Shown here: piece by piece, positions 24,620 through 31,134 of the stretch
Position numbering within the stretch: the first letter of the stretch is position 1
How the letters are laid out: each line of letters begins with the position of its first letter
DNA from: DASWHF01 sp036393295
GTDB taxonomy: Bacteria > Pseudomonadota > Gammaproteobacteria > Acidiferrobacterales > UBA6901
Length of the DNA: 31,134 nt
NCBI GenBank assembly: GCA_036393295.1
Contig: DASWHF010000094.1
Coordinates: 1-31,134 of the forward strand
Direction of reading: 5' to 3'
Program-made: the position numbers and the translations under genes
The notes under the pieces: model-generated
Seen by the model: only the letters and a program-made list of their open reading frames with translations
What the model was told of the DNA's origin: nothing
Databases searched by the model: none

Positions 24620-24780
24620 GTAGGCGGGATCTTGCCCCGCCGGTCCGTGGACGGGCCGTGCCGGGTGGGGCTGGAAGCCCCGCCTACAAATAGAGGTGCC
24701 TTAATAGAGGTTCCTTAAGCGACGCGCACGCGGTGCCCACATTTGTAGGCGGGGCATCCTGCCCCGCCGGTCCGTGGGCG
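24620..24780. repeat. Cluster of REP-like palindromic repeats
   Basis: The gap 24591-24921 has no gene. It has GTAGGCGGGATCTTGCCCCG (24620-24639, continuing CCGGTCCGTGG), an inverted partner GGTGGGGCTGGAAGCCCCGC ending CTACAAA (24665-24690), and a third copy TGTAGGCGGGGCATCCTGCC ending CGGTCCGTGGGCG (24745-24780). Each can fold into a stem. These are dispersed intergenic repeats and may stabilise or end transcripts between the fusion gene and thiolase. Confidence 0.75.
24691..24718. repeat. Perfectly phased 14-bp tandem repeat
   Basis: TAGAGGTGCCTTAA is followed directly by TAGAGGTTCCTTAA, one mismatch in 14. It sits between two REP-like elements. No role is evident; it may be a duplication made during repeat insertion. 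Confidence 0.6.
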
Positions 24781-24921
24781 CGAGGATGATGCCGGCCGCG
24801 CGCCGTGCCGATCGGACAGTAGCGCGCGCCGCGCGCCGCTGGGTTATCATTGCCCATTCATCGGTGGAGGTTACGCGGGCGCGCAGGAACGCATGAGCGC
24901 CGCGGAATGTCAGGAGGCAAT

Positions 24922-26229
24922 ATGACGGAAGCAAGAGTATTCGTCGTCGACGGCGCGCGCACGCCGTTCCTGAAGGCGCGCGGCCAGGCCGGGCCGTTCA
25001 GCGCCGCCGACCTGGCGGTCGCCGCCGGGCGGCCGGTGCTGGCGCACATGCCGTTTTCACCGTCCGAACTGGACGAGGTGATCGTCGGCTGCGTGATGCC
25101 GGCGCCGGACGAGGCCAACATCGCGCGCATCATCGCGCTGCGCCTGGGCTGCGGCAAGGCGGTGCCGGCCTACACCGTGCAGCGCAACTGCGCCTCCGGC
25201 CTGCAGGCGCTGGCCAACGCGCGCGAGCGCATCGCGCTCGGCCAGGCGCACTTGATCCTGGCCGGCGGCACCGAGGTCATGAGCCGCGCGCCGATCCAGT
25301 GGAACGCCGACATGGTGAGCTGGCTGGCGAACATCATGCGCGCGCGCAGCCTCGGCCAGCGCATCAAGGCGATCGCCGGCTTCCGCATGCAGCAGCTGGC
25401 GCCGGTCTACACGCTGCTGCTCGGCCTCACCGATCCGCTGGTCAAGCTCAACATGGGCCAGACCGCCGAGGTGGTGGCGCATCGTTTGGGCATCACACGC
25501 GAACAGATGGACGACTACTCGCTGCGCAGCCACCAGCGCCTCGGCGCCGCCTTCGACGCCGGCGAGATGGCCGACGAGGTCGAGCCGATCTTCGACGCCA
25601 AGGGCAAGGTCTACACCGAGGACACGGGCCTGCGGCGCGACACCGACATGGACCAGCTCGCCAGGCTCAAGCCGGTGTTCGACCGCAAGTACGGCGCGGT
25701 GACCTCCGGCAACAGCTCGCAGGTCACCGACGGCGCCGCCATGCTCATGGTCGCCAGCGAGGAAGCCGTGCAGCGCCACAACCTGCCGGTGCTGGGCGAG
25801 CTGCTCGGCGAGGCCTGGGCCGGCGTCGAGCCGAGCCAGATGGGGCTCGGGCCGGTGCACGCGGTCGCCAAGGTCCTGCGGCGCTTCGATCTCAAAATGA
25901 CGGACATCAAACATATGGAGCTCAACGAGGCCTTCGCCGCCCAGGTGCTCGGCTGCCAGGCGGCCTGGGCGAGCGCCGACTACTGCCGCGACGAGCTCGG
26001 GCTCGACGCCCCGCTCGGCGCCATGGACGAGGCGCGTCTCAACCCGCAGGGTGGCGCCATCGCCATCGGCCACCCAGTCGGCGCCAGCGGCGCGCGCATC
26101 ATGCTGCATCTATTAAGAAGCCTCCGGCGCGAGGGCGGAGGTTTGGGAATAGCGACGCTGTGCATCGGCGGCGGCCAGGGCGGCGCCATGCTCGCCAAGG
26201 TCGCCCAGGCCGAGGGAGGTGCGCGATGA
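24922..26229 (+). CDS. 3-ketoacyl-CoA thiolase (FadI/FadA-like)
   Basis: The product is 435 residues; the ATG at 24922 is chosen because AGGAGG lies eight bases upstream, while upstream Mets in the open frame have no such site. The three thiolase signatures are intact: nucleophile Cys90 in QRNCASGLQAL, His384 in GGAIAIGHPVGASGAR and Cys414 in TLCIGGGQGG, along with NEAFAAQVL. It performs the last beta-oxidation step, cleaving 3-ketoacyl-CoA with CoA to give acetyl-CoA. The length is near that of FadI (about 436) rather than FadA (about 390). The stop overlaps the next gene's ATG (ATGA), so the pair should form the usual thiolase/multifunctional enzyme complex. Confidence 0.92.
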   Translation: MTEARVFVVDGARTPFLKARGQAGPFSAADLAVAAGRPVLAHMPFSPSELDEVIVGCVMPAPDEANIARIIALRLGCGKAVPAYTVQRNCASGLQALANARERIALGQAHLILAGGTEVMSRAPIQWNADMVSWLANIMRARSLGQRIKAIAGFRMQQLAPVYTLLLGLTDPLVKLNMGQTAEVVAHRLGITREQMDDYSLRSHQRLGAAFDAGEMADEVEPIFDAKGKVYTEDTGLRRDTDMDQLARLKPVFDRKYGAVTSGNSSQVTDGAAMLMVASEEAVQRHNLPVLGELLGEAWAGVEPSQMGLGPVHAVAKVLRRFDLKMTDIKHMELNEAFAAQVLGCQAAWASADYCRDELGLDAPLGAMDEARLNPQGGAIAIGHPVGASGARIMLHLLRSLRREGGGLGIATLCIGGGQGGAMLAKVAQAEGGAR

Positions 26230-28280
26230 ACGACGCCACCCGCGCCGGGCACTGGCAGCTCGAAGAGCGCGACGGCGCGCTGATCCTGACGCTCGACGCC
26301 GTCGACCAGAACGCCAACGTGCTGTCGGCGGCGGTGCTGCAGGAGCTCGACCAGCAGCTCACCGACATCGAGAACCGCGAGGCCAAGGGCCTCGTCATCC
26401 GCTCCGGCAAGCGCAACGCCTTCATCGTCGGCGCCGACGTCTACGAGTTCCAGAAGATCAGCGACTCGGCGCGCGCCGCCGAGTTGGCGCGCGCCGGTCA
26501 GCTGGTGTTCAACCGCATCGAGAAGCTCAGGATGCCGACCGTCGCCGTGCTCCACGGCAATTGTCTCGGCGGCGGCCTGGAGCTTTCGCTGGCCTGCACC
26601 TACCGGGTCGCGCGCGAGGACGAGGGCACGCGCCTGGGGCTACCCGAGGTGAAGCTCGGCATCCATCCGGGCTTCGGCGGCACCGTGCGCCTGCCGCCGC
26701 TGATCGGCCACTTCGCGGCGCTGGATCTCATGCTCACCGGCCGCACCGTCAGCAGCCGCGCCGCGAAACGTCTCGGCCTGGTCGACGAGATCGTGCCCGA
26801 GCGCCACCTGCTCAACGCCGCGCTGGCGCTGCTCAATAAGAAGAAAAAGCGCCACCGCCGCCGCAAGGCGAAGCTGTTACAGCGCCTGCCGGGCTGGTGG
26901 CCGCTGCGCGGGCTCACGGCGCGCATCGTCGGCAAGCAGTTGCACCGGAAGGTCAACCCGGATCACTATCCCTCGCCCTACCGCATGGTCGAGCTGTGGC
27001 GCAAGCGCGCCAGCCAGGAGGACGAGGCGCTGTCGCTCGGCGAGCTGCTGGTGAGCCGCACCAGCCGCAATCTCGTGCACATTTTTCTGCTCGGCGAGGA
27101 CTGCAAGCGTTCCGGGCGCCGCGAGCAGCACGACGTCCGTTACGTGCACGTGGTCGGCGCCGGCGTCATGGGTGCCGACATCGCCATGTGGGCGGCGTTC
27201 AAGGGCTTCCAGGTCAGCCTGCAGGACACGCGCGCCGACGCGCTCGGCCGCGCCGTCAAGAAGGCGCACGGCTTCTATATGAAGAAGCTCAAAGCGCCGC
27301 ACGCCGCCCAGGAGGCGATGGACCGGCTGATGCCGGACCTCAACGGCCACGGCCTGCACCGCGCCGACCTGGTGATCGAGGCGATCGTCGAGAACGCCGA
27401 GGCCAAGCGCGGCCTGTTCAAGAAGATCGACGCCGTCGTGCGCCCGGAGGCGCTGCTCGCCACCAACACCTCCAGCATCCCGCTCGAGGAGCTGGCGCCG
27501 GCGCTCAAGGACCCATCGCGCCTGGTGGGCCTGCACTTCTTCAACCCGGTGCCGCAGATGCAGCTGGTCGAGATCGTGCGCGGCGCGCAGACCGGCGAGG
27601 CCGCGCTCAAGCGCGCGCGGGCCTTCAGCGTCGCGCTCGACCGCCTGCCGCTCGACGTCAAGAGCAGCGCCGGCTTCCTGGTGAATCGCGTGCTCATGCC
27701 CTATCTCATGGAAGCGATGCTGCTGGTCGAGGAGGGCCTGCCGATGGAGGGCGTCGACCGCGCCGCCACCGATTTCGGCATGCCGATGGGACCGGTGCTG
27801 CTGGCCGACACCGTCGGGCTCGACATCTGCCTGTCGGTGGCCGAGGAGCTGTCCGGGCCGCTCGGCCTCCGGGTGCCGGAGAAGCTGCGCGAGATGGTCC
27901 AGCGCGGCGAGCTCGGCCGCAAGTCCGGCAAGGGCTTCTACCAGTACGACAGCAAGGGCAAGCCCAAGCTCTCGCATCCGACCGTGCGCACCGACGTGCC
28001 GATCACCGAGCGCCTGATCCTGCGCATGCTCGACGAGGCGGTCGCCTGCCTGCGCGAGAAGGTGGTGGCCGACGCCGACGCGGTCGACACCGGCATGGTC
28101 TACGGCACCGGCTTCGCGCCCTATCTCGGCGGGCCGATGCGCTACGCCGAGACCCTCGGCGAGACCGGCATCTGCAGCACCCTCGAGCGCCTGGCGCGCG
28201 AGTACGGCGAGCGCTTCAAGCCCGACGCCGGCTGGGGCACCTCCGGCCTGATGGCGCGGCGCGAACTGACGCGGGGCTGA
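26226..28280 (+). CDS. Enoyl-CoA hydratase/3-hydroxyacyl-CoA dehydrogenase (FadJ/FadB-like)
   Basis: The product is 684 residues, starting four bases inside the thiolase gene with GGAGG just upstream. The N-terminal crotonase domain has the two catalytic glutamates, Glu119 (GGGLELSLACTY) and Glu141 (LPEVKLGIHPGFGGTVRL), and the oxyanion loop IVGADVYEF. The 3-hydroxyacyl-CoA dehydrogenase part begins near residue 304 with the NAD site VVGAGVMGADIA, followed by His437 in LHFFNPVPQMQLVEI, and ends with GKGFYQYD and the second helical domain. It catalyses steps two and three of beta-oxidation. A basic linker (NKKKKRHRRRKAKL) joins the domains and is notable for its charge. The length is a little shorter than E. 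coli FadJ (714). Confidence 0.93.
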   Translation: MNDATRAGHWQLEERDGALILTLDAVDQNANVLSAAVLQELDQQLTDIENREAKGLVIRSGKRNAFIVGADVYEFQKISDSARAAELARAGQLVFNRIEKLRMPTVAVLHGNCLGGGLELSLACTYRVAREDEGTRLGLPEVKLGIHPGFGGTVRLPPLIGHFAALDLMLTGRTVSSRAAKRLGLVDEIVPERHLLNAALALLNKKKKRHRRRKAKLLQRLPGWWPLRGLTARIVGKQLHRKVNPDHYPSPYRMVELWRKRASQEDEALSLGELLVSRTSRNLVHIFLLGEDCKRSGRREQHDVRYVHVVGAGVMGADIAMWAAFKGFQVSLQDTRADALGRAVKKAHGFYMKKLKAPHAAQEAMDRLMPDLNGHGLHRADLVIEAIVENAEAKRGLFKKIDAVVRPEALLATNTSSIPLEELAPALKDPSRLVGLHFFNPVPQMQLVEIVRGAQTGEAALKRARAFSVALDRLPLDVKSSAGFLVNRVLMPYLMEAMLLVEEGLPMEGVDRAATDFGMPMGPVLLADTVGLDICLSVAEELSGPLGLRVPEKLREMVQRGELGRKSGKGFYQYDSKGKPKLSHPTVRTDVPITERLILRMLDEAVACLREKVVADADAVDTGMVYGTGFAPYLGGPMRYAETLGETGICSTLERLAREYGERFKPDAGWGTSGLMARRELTRG

Positions 28281-28281
28281 G

Positions 28282-29985
28282 ATGGCGAGTCCGCTGGCCG
28301 AAGCCAGGACGCTCACCGAACTTTTCGAGGCGCGCGTCGCGGCCACGCCGGACGCGCCGGCCTACCGGCGCTTCCTCGACGGGCGCTGGGAGGACTTCAC
28401 CTGGGCGCAGGCGGCGCGCGAGATCGCGCGCTGGCAGGCGGCGCTCAAGCGCGAGGGCCTTAAAGCCGGCGAGCGCGTCGCGCTATGCCTGCGCAACCGC
28501 TTCGAGTGGATGTGCTTCGACCAGGCGGCGCTGGGTCTCGGCCTGGTGGTCGTGCCGCTGTACTTCAACGACCGGCCGGACAACATGGCCTATTGCCTCA
28601 GCGAGGCCGGCGTGCGCCTGCTGCTGCTCGAGGACCCGGCGATCTGGCCGGAGCTGCGTGCGCAGACGCCGGACCTCATGCGCGTCGTGACGCTGGCGCG
28701 CGCCGAGCGGGACGACTCGAAGCTCGTGCATGTCGACCACTGGCTGCCGGCGAGCGGCGCGGGCTTCGACACCGGCCCGGCCGGCCCGGACGATCTCGCC
28801 ACCCTGGTGTTCACCTCCGGCACCACCGGCCGCCCCAAGGGCGTGATGCTGAGCCACGCGAACATGCTGAGCAACGCGCGCGCCGCGTTCGCCGCCTGCC
28901 CGCTGGTGAACCGGAACGACCGCTTCCTGTCCTTCCTGCCGCTGTCGCATATGTTCGAGCGCACCGTGGGTTACTACCTGGCGATGGTGGCCGGCGCCGA
29001 GGTGGTGTACGCGCGCGGCATCACCGAGCTCAGCGAGGACATGATCAGCCAGCGCCCGACGGTGCTGGTGTGCGTGCCGCGCATCTTCGAGCGCATCTAC
29101 GTCAAGATGCTGGAGAAGCTGCCGCCCGGCTCGCTCAAGCGCAAGTTGTTCGACAAGGCGGTGGAGGTCGGCTGGCGGCGCTTCAAGCAGGAGGCGCGCG
29201 GCACGGACGCGCTGTGGTGGCCGATATTGAAGCTGCTGGTGGCGCGCAAGCTGCACGCGCGCCTCGGCGGGCGCATCCGCGTGATCGTCAGCGGCGCCGC
29301 GGCGCTGGCGCCGCCGCTGGCGCGCACCTTCGTCGGCCTCGGCCTGCCGATCATCCAGGGTTACGGCCTCACCGAGTTCTCGCCGGTGGTCAGCGTCAAC
29401 CGCATGGACGACAACGACCCGGCCTCGGTGGGCTTCCCGCTCGAGGGTGTCGAGGTCCGGCTCGGCGAGGACGGCGAGCTGCTGGTGCGCGGGCCGGCGA
29501 GGATGCTCGGCTATTGGAATAATAGAGAGGCGACCGACGCGATGATCGACGCCGACGGCTGGTTGCACACCGGCGACAAGGCGCGCATCGAGGGCGGACG
29601 CATCTTCATCAGCGGCCGCGCCAAGGAGATCATCGTGCTCAGCAACGGCGAGAAGGTCCCGCCCGGCGACGCCGAGCAGGCGATCCTCATGGACCCGGCC
29701 TTCGAGCAGGTCATGGTGGTCGGCGAGGGCCGCGGCCACCTGGGACTCCTGGTGGTGAGCCCGATCGAGGACGAGCAGGAGCTGTGCCGCCGCGCCAACG
29801 CCGCGCTCAACGGCTTCCCCGGCTACGCCAAGATCCACCACCTGGCGCGCGTGCCCGAGCCCTGGACCGTCGAGAACGAGCTGCTCACTCCGACCCTCAA
29901 GCCGCGCCGGAACAAGATCGAGCAGCGCTACGCCGGTCTCATCGACAACATGTACCGGCGTGAGAACATCTGCCGGGGACTGTAA
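28282..29985 (+). CDS. Long-chain acyl-CoA synthetase (AMP-forming)
   Basis: The product is 567 residues, with its ATG one base after the preceding stop. The adenylate-forming motifs are present: FTSGTTGRPKGVMLSH near residue 177, YGLTEFSPVVSVN, GWLHTGDKARIEGG and GRAKEIIVLSNGEKVPP. The phrases LSFLPLSHMFERTVGYY and VPRIFERIYVKML place it in the FAA1-type long-chain branch. It activates free fatty acids to acyl-CoA with ATP. Together with the upstream genes this completes a self-contained route: activation, dehydrogenation with electron transfer, hydration, oxidation and thiolysis. The adjacency on the same strand strongly suggests one operon. Confidence 0.92.
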   Translation: MASPLAEARTLTELFEARVAATPDAPAYRRFLDGRWEDFTWAQAAREIARWQAALKREGLKAGERVALCLRNRFEWMCFDQAALGLGLVVVPLYFNDRPDNMAYCLSEAGVRLLLLEDPAIWPELRAQTPDLMRVVTLARAERDDSKLVHVDHWLPASGAGFDTGPAGPDDLATLVFTSGTTGRPKGVMLSHANMLSNARAAFAACPLVNRNDRFLSFLPLSHMFERTVGYYLAMVAGAEVVYARGITELSEDMISQRPTVLVCVPRIFERIYVKMLEKLPPGSLKRKLFDKAVEVGWRRFKQEARGTDALWWPILKLLVARKLHARLGGRIRVIVSGAAALAPPLARTFVGLGLPIIQGYGLTEFSPVVSVNRMDDNDPASVGFPLEGVEVRLGEDGELLVRGPARMLGYWNNREATDAMIDADGWLHTGDKARIEGGRIFISGRAKEIIVLSNGEKVPPGDAEQAILMDPAFEQVMVVGEGRGHLGLLVVSPIEDEQELCRRANAALNGFPGYAKIHHLARVPEPWTVENELLTPTLKPRRNKIEQRYAGLIDNMYRRENICRGL

Positions 29986-30084
29986 AGCCCTGCGCGAGAA
30001 CATCCGCCGGATGGGGCGCTGACGCGACCGGCGTCGCGTCCTGTGTGTCACGGCGAGGCGCAAAGCGACGGGACGACCTGCAGT

Positions 30085-30182
30085 GTCATTGCGAGGGCGC
30101 AAAGCGCCCGCGGCAATCTCCATGAACGCCCTGGGCATCTCACGGAGATTGCCGCGACCCGCTGCGCGGGTCTCGCAATGAC
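30085..30182. repeat. Large imperfect palindrome downstream of the beta-oxidation operon
   Basis: GTCATTGCGAG and CGGCAATCTCC on the left are mirrored by GGAGATTGCCG and CTCGCAATGAC on the right, with a smaller GGCGC...GCGCC-type stem in each half. This matches a common dispersed intergenic repeat. It lies between the synthetase gene and the 30205 gene; the whole gap 29986-30204 holds no gene. Confidence 0.8.
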
Positions 30183-30204
30183 AACAGGCGCATAAACGGG
30201 GACC

Positions 30205-30987
30205 ATGAATATGTCATGCCATTGTCGCTGGTGTCCGGTGCTGTTCGTCCTGATGGCCGCGACGGCCTTCGCCGAAACCGGCGAAGGCTTGTCGGTGCGC
30301 ATCCTGGAAACCGATCCGCCCTCCGGCGCCGTGCTCGGCGCGCGCGAGCCTTTGTACCTGCGCATCGCCTACCGCAGCGACGCGCCGCTGCGCTTCCAGG
30401 CCGCCGGTTACGCGCAGGGCGTGGAGATCCGCCGCGGCGCCGCGATGAACCCGGCGCCGTCTTATCCGCCGGGCGACGGCGAATCGATCGCCTGGATCGC
30501 CTACCAGGACGCGGTCGAGATCGACGAAGTGCGCGTGCAGATATTCAGCGACGGCTGGAACCGGCTCGACAGCCTGACGGTGCCGCTGATGGTAAGTTGG
30601 GACGGCGCCGCGCCGGTTACCGGGCGCGCGCCGGCCGCCTGGGCCCGGGACCTGAGCGCCGCGCAGCAACACATGACCGCTCGTGCAGTCACGCAGACTT
30701 CAACCCCGGACGGCTTCTGGGCGACCGCTCTTATCAGCCTCATGGCCTGGTCGATCCCGGGCTACCTGCTGGCGCAGATCTACACCGCCATGCGCTACCG
30801 CGGCGGGTGGCGTACCGCCGCGCTGCTGCCGCTGTGGATCATGGTGCCGCTGCTCGGCTACACCCTGTTCGCGCTGCTGGCCGGTTCCAACCTGTGGCCG
30901 CTGATGCTGCTGTTCATCACCCCGTTCGCGTTCCTCTACCTGCTCGGTGTGTTGTTGGCCAAGGGCGTTTGGGGGCGTGCAGCATAG
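30205..30987 (+). CDS. Exported/membrane protein of unknown function
   Basis: The product is 260 residues. The N-terminus is a signal peptide (WCPVLFVLMAATAFAETGEG). Residues of about 30-140 form a beta-rich periplasmic domain with APLRFQAAGYAQGVEIRRG and DEVRVQIFSDGWNRLDSLTV. Three hydrophobic segments follow near 178-195, 205-225 and 230-252, with LAQIYTAMRYRGGWRT between the first two. I do not recognise a family. An ATG at 30211 is an alternative start; GGGGA lies near either one. It is separated from the operon by about 220 bp and a palindromic repeat, so it is probably transcribed on its own. Confidence 0.7.
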   Translation: MNMSCHCRWCPVLFVLMAATAFAETGEGLSVRILETDPPSGAVLGAREPLYLRIAYRSDAPLRFQAAGYAQGVEIRRGAAMNPAPSYPPGDGESIAWIAYQDAVEIDEVRVQIFSDGWNRLDSLTVPLMVSWDGAAPVTGRAPAAWARDLSAAQQHMTARAVTQTSTPDGFWATALISLMAWSIPGYLLAQIYTAMRYRGGWRTAALLPLWIMVPLLGYTLFALLAGSNLWPLMLLFITPFAFLYLLGVLLAKGVWGRAA

Positions 30988-31134
30988 AAAAACCCGGGTC
31001 AGAGAGGAATGGCACTTACTTAATTTTCCGAGGACGCCCATGCATTCTGACTCTCTCTGGCAATCGCCCTGGCTTCAGTCAGCAAGGGAAAGGGTTTGGG
31101 TCGTCGCTTGACGGCTCTCGGTTCGATGCGTCCG
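30988..31134. other. Non-coding end of the window with a transposon-like motif
   Basis: No gene is visible. GGGTCAGAGAGGAATGGCAC (31000 region), followed by TTACTTAA, is a motif I associate with flanks of small transposase genes. A short open frame from the ATG at 31040 stops after 23 codons. An element may begin just outside the window. Confidence 0.35.

Noticed and set aside
25299..26200. The upstream part of a 993-residue frame that runs into the hydratase/dehydrogenase gene
   Set aside because: The part before 26226 is an out-of-frame reading of the thiolase gene; the true start is the ATG overlapping the thiolase stop.
28483..30138. A 551-residue minus-strand frame
   Set aside because: It lies opposite the acyl-CoA synthetase, whose motifs are intact, and has no domain of its own.

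Overview
The window looks like chromosome from a high-GC gammaproteobacterium. The evidence is a complete beta-oxidation cluster of gammaproteobacterial type, a FadL-type outer-membrane protein, an electron-transfer-flavoprotein (ETF):quinone oxidoreductase, and dispersed palindromic repeats. I cannot name the species. Nearly everything is GC-rich except about 2.6-5.2 kb, which is clearly AT-richer and looks horizontally exchanged.

Region 1 (1-5232) is the end of an Rhs polymorphic toxin gene (open at the window edge) and its downstream graveyard. The Rhs protein carries a thrombospondin-type-3/dockerin-like calcium-binding insert just before its core and ends in a short variable toxin tip. 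Behind it come a candidate cognate immunity gene, a broken second Rhs tip with its own immunity gene, a second related immunity gene, a short relic of an Rhs core, an unknown gene, and an Imm53-type immunity gene with an apparent 1-nt deletion. The layout fits repeated replacement of Rhs tips that leaves old toxin ends and immunity genes behind.

Region 2 (5233-7328) holds a FadL-family outer-membrane protein on the minus strand, a divergent small conserved protein whose stop codon lies inside a MITE-like repeat, and a bidirectional terminator.

Region 3 (7329-15035, minus strand) has three paralogous membrane-anchored regulators: seven predicted membrane segments, a GAF-like domain and a Fis-type DNA-binding tail. 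Between them are a KAS III-like condensing enzyme and a small four-helix membrane protein. One regulator keeps a degenerate sigma-54-activator AAA+ domain; the other two have none. This looks like a membrane-signal-to-DNA system, perhaps tied to a lipid-derived product of the condensing enzyme (inference).

Region 4 (15036-17276) has a VapBC toxin-antitoxin pair with a visible promoter/operator, a truncated copy of the start of the next large gene with its leader, a two-gene nucleotidyltransferase module, and a second copy of the MITE-like repeat.

Region 5 (17277-29985) is the most striking part. A single uninterrupted 2437-codon reading frame encodes, in order, an ETF:quinone oxidoreductase (FAD plus 4Fe-4S), a degenerate acyl-CoA dehydrogenase-like domain, a full acyl-CoA dehydrogenase with its catalytic Glu, a diverged ETF-beta-like region and an ETF-alpha domain. 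It would carry the first beta-oxidation step and the whole electron route to quinone in one polypeptide. Thiolase, enoyl-CoA hydratase/3-hydroxyacyl-CoA dehydrogenase and acyl-CoA synthetase genes follow on the same strand, tightly packed. The window ends with an exported/membrane protein of unknown function and a short non-coding tail.
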